From Pseudomonas fortuita (GTDB lineage: Bacteria; Pseudomonadota; Gammaproteobacteria; Pseudomonadales; Pseudomonadaceae), in NCBI RefSeq assembly GCF_026898135.2, contig NZ_CP114035.2, positions 1,901,501 to 1,965,500 on the forward strand: DNA of 64,000 nucleotides. The letters are read 5' to 3'. The position numbers and the translations under genes are program-made. Positions 42,344 to 50,807 of this stretch are shown here, in pieces; position 1 is the stretch's first letter; the number at the start of each line of letters is the position of its first letter. The notes under the pieces were generated by a model. The model ran no database searches and was not told the origin of the DNA. It saw nothing but the letters and a program-made list of their open reading frames with translations.

Positions 42344-42886
42344 ATGAATACTTTAGAGTTCGATGATGCACAAAAAACCAATGGCGACCTGGTTCAGGGG
42401 CCGCTGCCGGCCGGCACTGTCGCGCCCGACTTCACTCTTCACGCAACCCCTGATCAACAGTTGTCGCTGCGTGAGCTAAAGGGAAATCCCGTGATATTGG
42501 CGTTTTATCCCGCTGACTGGACTTCGGTGTGCGGTGACCAACTGACTTTGTACAACCAGTTGCTACCCACATTCAGAGAATACGGTGCGGCGCTACTGGG
42601 TATCTCGGTTGACAGCGCCTGGTGTCATCAGGCCTTTGCCAAAGATCGGAATTTTCACTTCAGCCTGCTGGCCGATTTCGAGCCCAAAGGGGCTGTGGCA
42701 CGACAGTATGGAGCGTACCAGTCCCAGCTCGGGGTTTGTAAGCGTGCGCTGTTCGTGATTGACAAGGACGGGGTGGTTGCCTGGAGCTACGTCTCCCCGA
42801 TGGCAATCAACCCTGGTGCGGACGGTATTCTGGATGCGCTGGATGCTTTGGCGAATTCGCCACAAAGCACGCCAACCAAAAATTAA
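42344..42886 (+). CDS. Peroxiredoxin (AhpC/TSA type)
   Basis: A 180-residue peroxiredoxin that reduces peroxides. The peroxidatic cysteine is Cys63 in FYPADWTSVCGDQL, a slight variant of the family FYPxDxTxxC motif. The resolving partner is uncertain: Cys90 in SAWCHQ and Cys129 in LGVCKRALF remain. It is encoded 11 bases before a DsbA-family gene, suggesting that thiol protein may serve as its reductant. The neighbouring relics of a second dsbA and a kef gene indicate a once-larger stress cluster. AAGG precedes the ATG. Confidence 0.88.
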   Translation: MNTLEFDDAQKTNGDLVQGPLPAGTVAPDFTLHATPDQQLSLRELKGNPVILAFYPADWTSVCGDQLTLYNQLLPTFREYGAALLGISVDSAWCHQAFAKDRNFHFSLLADFEPKGAVARQYGAYQSQLGVCKRALFVIDKDGVVAWSYVSPMAINPGADGILDALDALANSPQSTPTKN

Positions 42887-42897
42887 CAGGTGATTAG

Positions 42898-43437
42898 ATG
42901 GCCACTCTCAAAGTCCCGGTAAGTGCCAACGACCATCGCCAGGGAAGTGCGCATGCCAAGGTCACCTTGGTCGAATTTGGCGACTATGAATGTCCCTATT
43001 GCGGTGAAGCTTATTGGATGGTCAAGAATCTGCAACAGCATTTTCGCGATGACTTGCTGTTTGTGTTCCGTAACTTCCCTCTGACCACCGCTCACCCCCA
43101 TGCATTGGGTGCAGCGGTCACCGCTGAGTATGCCGGGAGTCGAGGATTCTTCTGGGAGGCCCACGACGAATTGTACGAAAATCAGGATCGATTGGGCCTG
43201 CCGCTGTATCGCGCCATCGTTCTCAAACACGGCCTTTCCAGGGAGGAATTCGATCTTGCAATGCAAGAGGATACTTACATTCCCAAAATACAAGCCGATT
43301 TCAATGGCGGTGTACGCAGCGGCGTGAATGGCACCCCAGCGTTTTACATTGACGGGCTTCGCTATGACGGAGTTCCAGAGTTCATCGGGATGAGTCAGAT
43401 GATTGAGCTTTTGTTAGTGCGTGGACGAAATCGCTAG
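42898..43437 (+). CDS. DsbA-family thioredoxin-fold protein
   Basis: A 179-residue cytoplasmic DsbA/FrnE-like protein. The active site is Cys32-Pro-Tyr-Cys35 in FGDYECPYCGEAYW, and the cis-proline loop is SGVNGTPAFYIDG near residue 145. No signal peptide is present. It follows the peroxiredoxin with only 11 bases between, so they form an operon and may be redox partners. A degraded copy of its middle lies at 45197-45262. Confidence 0.88.
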   Translation: MATLKVPVSANDHRQGSAHAKVTLVEFGDYECPYCGEAYWMVKNLQQHFRDDLLFVFRNFPLTTAHPHALGAAVTAEYAGSRGFFWEAHDELYENQDRLGLPLYRAIVLKHGLSREEFDLAMQEDTYIPKIQADFNGGVRSGVNGTPAFYIDGLRYDGVPEFIGMSQMIELLLVRGRNR

Positions 43438-43535
43438 AGAGCCAAATCGGCTTGGCATCACCCACATCGGAGCCGAGGAAAAACCAACGTTAGCTTCCTT
43501 TTACATTAAAGAGGTGGGCACGGAGCCGGCAACTA

Positions 43536-44636
43536 ATGAAATCTTTGAAGTATTATGAAGAAAATCGACACGCCACATGGTTGGAGTTGTTTTTTGACCT
43601 GACTTTCGTTGTTACGATAGGCCAAGTTACGCACACTCTCGGACATGTTCATGATGGGCACTTTGAACATAAGCAATTATGGACATTCTTACTGCTTTTT
43701 GTGCCGCTGTGGTGGATCTGGTCCAGTCACACGATTTACTCCAACAGGTTCGATACAGACAGCAATCTTCACCGTTTGGCAACATTATTCATAATGCTCC
43801 TGCTCATTGTGCTATCGGCACGGATCGGGGAAGACTTGGAAGTGAACTACCCGCTCATTATTGCCTGCTATTTTGGTATACGTGCAATCATCAGTGTTAT
43901 GTATATTTCATCCATTAGTAAACTCGATTCTCGCGGCGAACTTTCCTCAAGGCTTGGCTTCGCCCTATTAGTTAGCGCAGTTATTAGCCTTTCATCCGTT
44001 ATTTTTGACCCGCCCTTGCGTTACCTTGTTGCTTATATTGGGATTATTCTTGATATTCTGTTTCCTGTATTTTTCTGGACTAAACTAAAACCGTTGCCAG
44101 CACACACAGAGCACTTGGTTGAGCGCATAGGCCTACTCACCCTAATCTTATTGGGGGAGTCAATTATTAGCCTTTCCGGAGGCTTATCTAACATTCAATG
44201 GGGTTATTATAATGTGATGGCAGCCATCACCGGATTCATCATGATTTGCAGTATCTGGTGGATCTATTTTGATAGTTTTTACTTGCTGAACAAACATCAA
44301 AGCAGTATGAGTGGACACGCCTTAATCTACTCGCACCTTTTTCTTTTTATGGGGCTGGCACTTCTGGCAAATTTGATTAGGCATGCGATCCTGAACGACA
44401 TTGCGATACGCGATTTCCAGATTATGTCGATCACCGGCATGGCCTTGTTTTTCCTAGGTAAGCAATATGGCTATTTCATAGCCGTGAGTAGAATAAGGAA
44501 ATACATCCTACAAAACACGTTGATAGTGTTTTCTTTGGGCGGGTTAGTCGTGTTTTTACCCCGCGTCGAGTACATATTGGTCGGCCTGACAGCAACCATG
44601 ATCTCTTATGTTTTTCTAAATTTCAGATATCGTTGA
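43536..44636 (+). CDS. LtrA family membrane protein
   Basis: A 366-residue integral membrane protein. The start RHATWLELFFDLTFVVTIGQ and the later ERIGLLTLILLGESIISLSGG are the two defining motifs of the low-temperature-requirement A family. About nine hydrophobic segments are present. The gene is clearly richer in A and T than its neighbours, which suggests horizontal transfer. Its role is unclear; the family is thought to be a transporter or sensor. It stands about 100 bases after the DsbA gene and may be transcribed with it. Confidence 0.85.
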   Translation: MKSLKYYEENRHATWLELFFDLTFVVTIGQVTHTLGHVHDGHFEHKQLWTFLLLFVPLWWIWSSHTIYSNRFDTDSNLHRLATLFIMLLLIVLSARIGEDLEVNYPLIIACYFGIRAIISVMYISSISKLDSRGELSSRLGFALLVSAVISLSSVIFDPPLRYLVAYIGIILDILFPVFFWTKLKPLPAHTEHLVERIGLLTLILLGESIISLSGGLSNIQWGYYNVMAAITGFIMICSIWWIYFDSFYLLNKHQSSMSGHALIYSHLFLFMGLALLANLIRHAILNDIAIRDFQIMSITGMALFFLGKQYGYFIAVSRIRKYILQNTLIVFSLGGLVVFLPRVEYILVGLTATMISYVFLNFRYR

Positions 44637-44863
44637 ATCATCATTATCAGACCAGAGGGTGGGACCAAGTGAGCAAGTGGCTGACTTGCGGTTACATGCT
44701 GCCCACTACGTCGTTCTCACTGCTCGTGCGCTACTCGCCGCTACCCTTGGTCTATTTGGGTTTGTAATCTGGTATCGTCGACCATAGTTAAGAGTCTCGG
44801 ATGCCCCTCTTAGCTATCGCGATCTGATAGCGCCAGCCGCATCGTAACAACAGGAGCCACATC

Positions 44864-45166
44864 ATGGTCAAAGTAGCGTTGTTCGTTCGCCTAGAAGCAA
44901 AACCCGGGAAAGAAAAGGATGTAGAGAGCTTTCTTTTGGGTGGCCTTCCGTTAGTGGAGGAGGAGCCAGCCACTACAGCCTGGTTTGGAATCCGCTTGGG
45001 GCCGTCCACCTTTGGCATCTTTGACGCATTCCCGGATGAAGCGGGCCGGCAGGCTCATCTTTCGGGCAAGGTCGCGGCGGCGCTTATGGCAAACGCTGCC
45101 GAGCTATTTGCCGAACCGCCATCAATCGAGAAGGTTGACGTCCTTGCGGCCAAGCTACCCGGCTAA
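44864..45166 (+). CDS. Antibiotic biosynthesis monooxygenase-domain protein
   Basis: A 100-residue ABM/YgiN-like ferredoxin-fold protein: MVKVALFVRLEAKPGKEKDVESFL, then TTAWFGIRLGPSTFGIFDAFPDEAGRQAHLSGKVA. Such small proteins are dimeric and often act in quinone or reactive-species handling. ACAGGAGCC lies before the ATG at a good distance. It sits between the LtrA gene and two gene relics, so its original operon is probably disrupted. Confidence 0.85.
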   Translation: MVKVALFVRLEAKPGKEKDVESFLLGGLPLVEEEPATTAWFGIRLGPSTFGIFDAFPDEAGRQAHLSGKVAAALMANAAELFAEPPSIEKVDVLAAKLPG

Positions 45167-45196
45167 GCAAACCCAATAGGAAGCTCCAGTCAGTAC

Positions 45197-45262
45197 TGGG
45201 AGGCCCACGATGTATTTTGTGAAAATCAGGATAGCTTGGGCCTGCTGCTGTTCCGGGCGGTG
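45197..45262 (+). pseudogene. Relic of a second dsbA-type gene
   Basis: GGGAGGCCCACGATG and AAAATCAGGATAGCTTGGGC match the intact dsbA-type gene at about 43154-43219 closely, coding EAHD.F.ENQDSLGL.LFRAV. The match ends abruptly on both sides. It is the remains of a duplicate or of a related cluster. Confidence 0.75.
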
Positions 45263-45372
45263 ATCAATCAAAACACTTGTATTGAAGATAAATGTCATGG
45301 CTAAAGTGCCGTGTCCAGGATTCATGCCATGCTTGCGCGCTCGGTATAAGTGAAAGGATACGCGCGCAAATC

Positions 45373-45552
45373 GTGTCCAGGGACGGCGTGGAAGCCGCAC
45401 AGAATCTGCAAGGCAACGTGCTCATCACGGGTTTAGGCTGGGTAGGGTAGATTGTTTGCCGGGCACCGGTCGCTGATGGCGCGAAGATCTCCATCATTGA
45501 TATAGAACCGGAGGTCATCCGCGCCGTGACACCTTATGGTTTCGTCAAGTGA
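45373..45552 (+). pseudogene. Relic of a KefB/KefC-type antiporter (NAD-binding domain)
   Basis: The frame from GTG reads NVLITGLGWVG, stop (TAG), IVCRAPVADGAKISIIDIEPEVIRAVTPYGFVK, stop. This matches the start of the RCK N domain in KefB/KefC-type K+/H+ antiporters, where an NVLI.G.GR.GQI motif and an ...VIDxDPERIR phrase are expected. Only about 60 codons survive, with an internal stop. Confidence 0.75.
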
Positions 45553-45581
45553 GCATTCGTCGGCGTAGCAGTGACCGATGT

Positions 45582-46565
45582 TCAATGAGCTGCCTGACGC
45601 GGCTGCACTCCGAACTGCGCAACGATGTGCGTACCCAATTCCTCAATAACTTCCACCGCAGGGCGCTTGCCGTATTTGAGATTGAGAATGACGTGGTCCA
45701 CGCCGATTTCCTCAAGCGACTCCAGCAAAAAACGTAGATGGTAACGTCCAAGTCTGAACCCCAAATGGATACGTGTGGGTGGCGTTGACGGATTCTCATC
45801 GAGATCGATGTACAGCGACTGAGTAAAGGGCTTATACACAGAACCACATTGTTTCGTGACCTCCAGTCGCCAATCTTCCACGACCAGCCGCTGCATGTTC
45901 GGAATGCGTGGATAGTTGATCCATCCGTTGCTCTCACGCGCGATCCAATCCAGTGACTGGCGACTGTTGCCGGTCACGAGCATTGGAATGAATTGGGTGG
46001 TCGGTTTCGGAATCAGGTCTGCACCTTGCATTTCACCAGTGCTCCAGTGGATGGGCTCAAAACTGGTGCTGTGGGCGCGGCGAATCACTTCGTAGTGTTC
46101 TCGAAAGATCTCTCCACGCCTTTCTGGATCGACGCCAAACGCCGAAAACTCCACTGGCCGATCTCCCGAAGCAACCCCCAGAATCAAGCGACCAGTGCTC
46201 AACTGATCTACGCTGGCTGACGCCTTGGCCGTGTGCAGGGGATGGTGCAGCGGGATGGCGATGGAGGCGGTGCCAAGTGCAATCTCCGAGGTATGGGCGG
46301 CCATATAACCCAGGTAAACCCAGGGGTCGAAGACTTGGCCGACATCGCCGAAGCCAGGGTCGCGAAGCGGCACGTCGCGAAACCAGAGCGCGCAGAAGCC
46401 CAGCGCCTCGGCTTGTTTAGCCAGTGTGACCTGGCTGAGCATGCTCGGAGTGTCCCCGTCGAACGCCTCCATGGGAAAGAATAATCCAAGGCTCAAATGC
46501 CCCTGAGTGAAGGTTCGGCTGAACCCTCGATGCTTCTGGTAAGGAATCGTGCTCGGCCGATACAT
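45582..46565 (-). CDS. LLM-class flavin-dependent oxidoreductase
   Basis: A 327-residue luciferase-like monooxygenase. It has the family's AKQAEALGFCALWFRDVPL start helix, ALGTASIAIPLHHPLHTAKASASVDQLSTGRLILGVASG with the typical GR..LG.G pattern, and LVTGNSRQSLDWIAR. It probably uses reduced flavin to oxidise an organic substrate which cannot be inferred. ATG at 46565 follows GAGG; an in-frame ATG at 46580 and the ORF start at 46625 are alternatives. It faces the kef relic at its end. Confidence 0.85.
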   Translation of the reverse strand: MYRPSTIPYQKHRGFSRTFTQGHLSLGLFFPMEAFDGDTPSMLSQVTLAKQAEALGFCALWFRDVPLRDPGFGDVGQVFDPWVYLGYMAAHTSEIALGTASIAIPLHHPLHTAKASASVDQLSTGRLILGVASGDRPVEFSAFGVDPERRGEIFREHYEVIRRAHSTSFEPIHWSTGEMQGADLIPKPTTQFIPMLVTGNSRQSLDWIARESNGWINYPRIPNMQRLVVEDWRLEVTKQCGSVYKPFTQSLYIDLDENPSTPPTRIHLGFRLGRYHLRFLLESLEEIGVDHVILNLKYGKRPAVEVIEELGTHIVAQFGVQPRQAAH

Positions 46566-46930
46566 ACGGATTGACCTCATGGCAGAACGTGAACAGCGCC
46601 CCCGTTTCCAGAGGTGCTGCGGCATCGGTCGCTTTTGAACGGCAGTGGGGGGACTGGGTCTGGCTTTTACCCGTTGCGCCGTACTGCTGGTCGTGTGGAC
46701 CGGACTCAGGGGGCAGTTGCTGGCGATAGGCGCGGGTGGTCCGGGTGGGTGTTAAGCGGACGGTCAAAGGAAGTCAGATCTCTCGGTTCTATACCACCAG
46801 ATGGGCAAGGCGTTCGAGGAATCATTCTATAAGCGTAGGCGGTTTTGCAGCTCTCCGCCATATTCTTACAATCGAGCCGCTGGCGGGCGAAAGTCGCGTA
46901 TCGAAGGCCGTTATCGGTCGTTTCCTGCCA

Positions 46931-47027
46931 TTCCAGAACGGCCGCTATTGGCCGGTAGCTGCCTTTCGCGGAGGGCAGCTATGGGTCGATAGCTGCCGTC
47001 CGCGTGTGGCAGCTTACGACCCCGGCT
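46931..47027. repeat. Dispersed repeat, copy d (compound)
   Basis: GGCCGGTAGCTGCCTTTCGC, GGAGGGCAGCTATGGGTCGA and TAGCTGCCGTCCGCGTGTGG follow each other, giving inverted GGCAGCTA / TAGCTGCC arms. It abuts the transposase relic. Confidence 0.6.
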
Positions 47028-47087
47028 GTGTGAAAACGCCTGCAATTGTCCAACCTTTTGATCGTCGAGATCGTGGCGGGGACGATC

Positions 47088-47850
47088 ATGAAGCGATTCA
47101 CTGAAGGTGAGTCTCGGACACAAGTTACGTTGCTGCCGGAGTGCCTGGACGACTACATCACCAAAAAACACCCAGTTCGGGTAGTCGACGTTTTTGTCGA
47201 TGAACTCGACCTTGGAGCACTCGGCTTCGAGGGTGTCGATCCTGCGGCAACGGGTCGTCCGGCCTACCATCCAGCAGTCCTGCTGAAAATCTGCATCTAT
47301 GGCTACCTCAACCGGATTCAGTCCAGCCGCCGGCTTGAGCGCGAAGCAGAGCGCAATGTCGAGCTGATGTGGTTAACGGGCCGGTTGGTTCCTGAATCCA
47401 AAACGATTGCCGGCTTTCGCCGAGACAACGGCAAAGCCATTCGCAGCATCTGCCGGCAATTCGTAGTGCTTTGCCGCAACCTCAATCTGTTATCCCAGTC
47501 GATCATTGCCATCGACGGCAGCAAATTCAAAGCCGTAAATAACCGCGACCGCAACTTTACCCAGGGCAAGATCAAGGCGCGCATGCAGCAGATCGAGCAG
47601 AGCATTGACCGCTCTCTTGCGGCGATGGGTTCGGCGGATCGGGCAGCGCTCGAGGTCGCCGGGGCAAAGGCTGAACGGCTGAGCGAAAAAATAGAAAAAG
47701 TGAAACAGCAGATGACGAAGCTCAAGGACATTGAAGCCGAGGCTATTACAGTCGAAGCCGTGCAGATCCGATTGGAGCACGACCCAGAAAGATGAAGGTT
47801 CGCCGGCAGACGGTGGAGCATCCCTTCGGAACGCTCAAATCACCTGACTT
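47088..47850 (+). pseudogene. IS1182-type transposase, internally deleted
   Basis: The N-terminal 220 residues are intact: MKRFTEGESRTQVTLLPECLDD, GRPAYHPAVLLKICIYGYLNRIQSSRRLEREAERN, and VAIDGSKFKAVNNRDRN-like text (IAIDGSKFKAVNNRD). Then about 200 residues holding later catalytic acids are missing; the frame jumps to VQIRLEHDPER, stops at 47795, and the conserved tail KVRRQTVEHPFGTLK follows in another frame (47795-47840) before the match ends. The left end GGCTGTGTGAAAACG (about 47025) is present; a right end is not seen. Confidence 0.85.
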
Positions 47851-48009
47851 GACCAACGCCTTCCCCATAACTGGAACTGCCCGTCAGCCACCTGTATTGA
47901 TCGAAACCACATGCCCGGATTGACGGCCGCATACCCTGCACGGGTTCGTTGTCAAACGCTGGAGCATACGCTTTAATGCCAATTTACCATTCAAACAATC
48001 GGCGACTTG

Positions 48010-49212
48010 ATGCCTTATCCGTCTGACCTTTCATATGACATCAGTACGATTGCCAAGGTCGAGGCCGTCCCGCTCATTCTCAATATGGTGAAGCATGTCA
48101 CCGGCATGCGCTTTGCGGCAATTGCGCGTGTCACCGAGACGAGATGGGTGGCTTGCGCCGTCGATGATTCTATTGATTTTGGGCTCATGCCGGGCGGCGA
48201 GTTGGTGCTGGAAACGACGATTTGCCACGAAATTCGTCAGCACCACAAACCCGTTATATTCAAGCATGCCAGTGAGCACCCGGTGTATTCAGCCCACCAC
48301 ACCCCTAGGACATACGGCTTAGAAAGCTATGTCTCCATACCTATCATCAGGACAAACGGGGATTTTTTCGGAACGCTCTGTGCTATTGATGAGGTTCCAG
48401 CACGTTTTGATGAAGATGCGGTGTGCAAAACACTAACGCTTTTCGCCCAGTTGATAGCTGTTCAACTCGACGTTTTGGCGGACCTTGAGGCCAAAACGAT
48501 TGAACTGGCCAATGCAGCCGAGACCGGCATTGTCCGTGAGCAGTTCATTGCCGTACTGGGGCATGACCTCCGTTCGCCACTGAGCGCTATCAGAATGAGC
48601 GCTGATCTACTGGAGGCCAAGCTTCCCGCCGGTCGCGAGCAGCAGCTTGCCATTGCAATACGACAAAGCTCGCAGCGGATGAATCACTTGATTGAGGATG
48701 TCCTGGATTTTTCTCGAGCAAAGTTGGGGGGAGGCATTCCGGTCAAACGGACTTTAGTGGATAACCTGGGTGACGTTTTTACTGCCGTCATCAATGAAAT
48801 CATGATGAGTCATCCCAACGTCACAATCCGTCAAGAGGTGGTCATTTCACCTGGGGTGTTCTGTGATGCTGGGAGAATGGGGCAATTGCTTTCAAACCTG
48901 TTGGGCAATGCCGTTGCTCATGGGGCGCGTGATTGTCCGATAGACGTGAGCGCAAGCATGCAAGAAAATCATATAGTGCTGTCAGTGATGAACCATGGCC
49001 CAGAAATCCCCGACGTTTTGTTACCGCTACTGTTTCAGCCGTTCAAAAGAGCGGCAGGGGGGCGCGGGGAGGGGCTGGGGCTCGGTTTGTATATCGCATC
49101 TCAGATCGTAGCGGGTCACAACGGGACGCTATCGGTAACCTCTACGCCTGAGGACGGCACGCGCTTCATAGCGAGGTTCCCTGGCACTTTGGAGTGGACG
49201 GAAGAGGGCTAG
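48010..49212 (+). CDS. GAF-domain sensor histidine kinase
   Basis: A 400-residue cytoplasmic histidine kinase. Residues about 20-160 are a GAF domain (ITRFAAIARVTETRWVAC-like text, YVSIPIIRTNGDFFGTLCAID). The phospho-acceptor is His185 in AVLGHDLRSPLSAIR. The ATPase domain has an N box (LLSNLLGNAVAHG) and G boxes (GRGEGLGLGLYIASQIV). No response regulator gene is adjacent, so it is an orphan. No membrane segments are seen. The ATG at 48010 follows a TTG also in frame. Confidence 0.9.
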   Translation: MPYPSDLSYDISTIAKVEAVPLILNMVKHVTGMRFAAIARVTETRWVACAVDDSIDFGLMPGGELVLETTICHEIRQHHKPVIFKHASEHPVYSAHHTPRTYGLESYVSIPIIRTNGDFFGTLCAIDEVPARFDEDAVCKTLTLFAQLIAVQLDVLADLEAKTIELANAAETGIVREQFIAVLGHDLRSPLSAIRMSADLLEAKLPAGREQQLAIAIRQSSQRMNHLIEDVLDFSRAKLGGGIPVKRTLVDNLGDVFTAVINEIMMSHPNVTIRQEVVISPGVFCDAGRMGQLLSNLLGNAVAHGARDCPIDVSASMQENHIVLSVMNHGPEIPDVLLPLLFQPFKRAAGGRGEGLGLGLYIASQIVAGHNGTLSVTSTPEDGTRFIARFPGTLEWTEEG

Positions 49213-49376
49213 ATGTAAGTCTCGGTTGATAGGTTGCTTCGCCGAACGCCTGGTTGTATGCGCGACAGCGCAGCCATGAGGTAGAGGGCTGCTGTGGCCT
49301 GCCGAAGAACATTCGAGCGCGGCCAGCAGGCAAGCATGCAAAGCGGCCTTGCGCTCGATGAACCGCCACCCCATGC

Positions 49377-49736
49377 CTAGTTCGCGGGCAAGAGGATCAC
49401 AAAGTTCTTTTTCATGTCTTCCAGTACGGTCCATTTGCCCTTGGCGCCCGGTTCGATAATGAACGTGTCGCCAGCGGCCAGTGTGATGGGGGCGCAACCC
49501 TCAAGCTCGATGACGCAGCATCCACTCAGGACATGGCAGAACTCCCAGACTTTATAGTCGATGCGCCACGCGCCGGTGCTGGCTTCCCATTCTCCGGAAA
49601 TGCGACCTTGTTGTTCATCGTGATAATACTTGGACGTCAGCGTATGAGGCGTGCCTTCCACGACCGCTTCGAAAAAGGGAAGGTCGCGCACCGGTTGGAT
49701 ATCCAGTTCGCGGAATACGGTCAGCTTCTTGTTCAT
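49377..49736 (-). CDS. Cupin-domain protein (EutQ-like)
   Basis: A 119-residue single-domain cupin. The second half carries the two-motif cupin pattern: WEFCHVLSGCCVIELEGCAPITLAAGDTFIIEPGAKGKWTVLE. Similar cupins (DUF861 type) act as small isomerases or sugar-binding proteins. Its start overlaps the GNAT gene end by 4 bases, so the two are co-translated. Confidence 0.82.
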   Translation of the reverse strand: MNKKLTVFRELDIQPVRDLPFFEAVVEGTPHTLTSKYYHDEQQGRISGEWEASTGAWRIDYKVWEFCHVLSGCCVIELEGCAPITLAAGDTFIIEPGAKGKWTVLEDMKKNFVILLPAN

Positions 49737-50326
49737 GGTTTTTTCTCGAGCACGTTGTGGGTAGGGCGATACATCAAATAGGCTTCACCGGTTACGTTCA
49801 GCATCGGGTGCGGAACGATCTGGCAGGTTTTAACAATTTGAAAGCCGTGACGTTCGTAGAAGCGGCGTGCACCGTGGTTTTCGGCATAATCAATCAGGCA
49901 TAGCCCATCAAGGCCAGCGTCCTCAGCGCGTTGCTGAGCGTGGCGAAGAAACTGGACGCCCAGCCCTTGGCTGCGCCAGGCTTCATCCAGGGCCAAGCTG
50001 GATATGTATAAGGTGTCGGGTATCTCCATGTCGGAATACGGCGCGAGGACCGGGTCGGTCTCGACAGGCCTGTCAGGGGTCTCGCGCAAAGCATAGCTAT
50101 GCATCATGCCGATGACGCGCCCTTCGAAAATGGCCATCAGGCAGTTCTTGTAGGAAAAGTCGCCCTGTTCCCTGGCATAGCGAGACGTGCCGACACTCAG
50201 CAATGCTTCTCCAGGTGTTGCAAGCTTGCTCCATATGTAATCGGCCATGCCCTCCGATGTCAGTTGAAAGAAGCGCGCAATATCTTGCGCATCCGAGGCA
50301 TGAGCGGGTCTGAAGTCGATAAGCAT
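49733..50326 (-). CDS. GNAT family N-acetyltransferase
   Basis: A 197-residue acetyltransferase. The acetyl-CoA loop reads RSQGLGVQFLRHAQQRAED (Q/RxxGxG), with YISSLALDEAWR before it and LIDYAENHGARRFYERHGFQIV after it. ATG at 50326 follows GGGAGC; the frame is open to 50341. The stop overlaps the cupin start. The substrate is unknown. The 480 bases upstream (50327-50807) show no gene or relic I can identify. Confidence 0.85.
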   Translation of the reverse strand: MLIDFRPAHASDAQDIARFFQLTSEGMADYIWSKLATPGEALLSVGTSRYAREQGDFSYKNCLMAIFEGRVIGMMHSYALRETPDRPVETDPVLAPYSDMEIPDTLYISSLALDEAWRSQGLGVQFLRHAQQRAEDAGLDGLCLIDYAENHGARRFYERHGFQIVKTCQIVPHPMLNVTGEAYLMYRPTHNVLEKKP

Positions 50327-50807
50327 GTGCGGTGCTCCCATGGGATCGGGTACTTGATTTTCAAGGATTACCCCTTTGGCCAGGTGGCAGGTTAGGTGGA
50401 TTCAACGGTACCCATCATGCTCTGGGCGAACACCGTCAGCACGGCATGCGACGCTGCTTCAGCTCGGTAAAGTGAAACCCTGCGCACTGGCGCTGGGATT
50501 GGGAGATCTGCGCGGGTGAGCCGTTCACGCGGCTCGATGAGGCGTTGCAAGCCTGCGCCAATCGGCTGGGCGACGCTTGCTGGTTACTGTCAGCCGTGCC
50601 GCCAGGTCGCTGGCCGGCCTGGCTGATGAGCTCATCATCCAGGCCTTGCGCCGACAGGCGATAAAGGCCCGTGAACGGCCGACCCGCAACACAGGATACC
50701 CATGAGAAGGGGCGGCATGCCGCTGGCCTTGGTTTCAGGACTATTCAGCGGAGCTGAGGGCTGGTCCATCGTGACCGGCGAAATGCGCCGATTCAAAAAT
50801 GCGCCGG

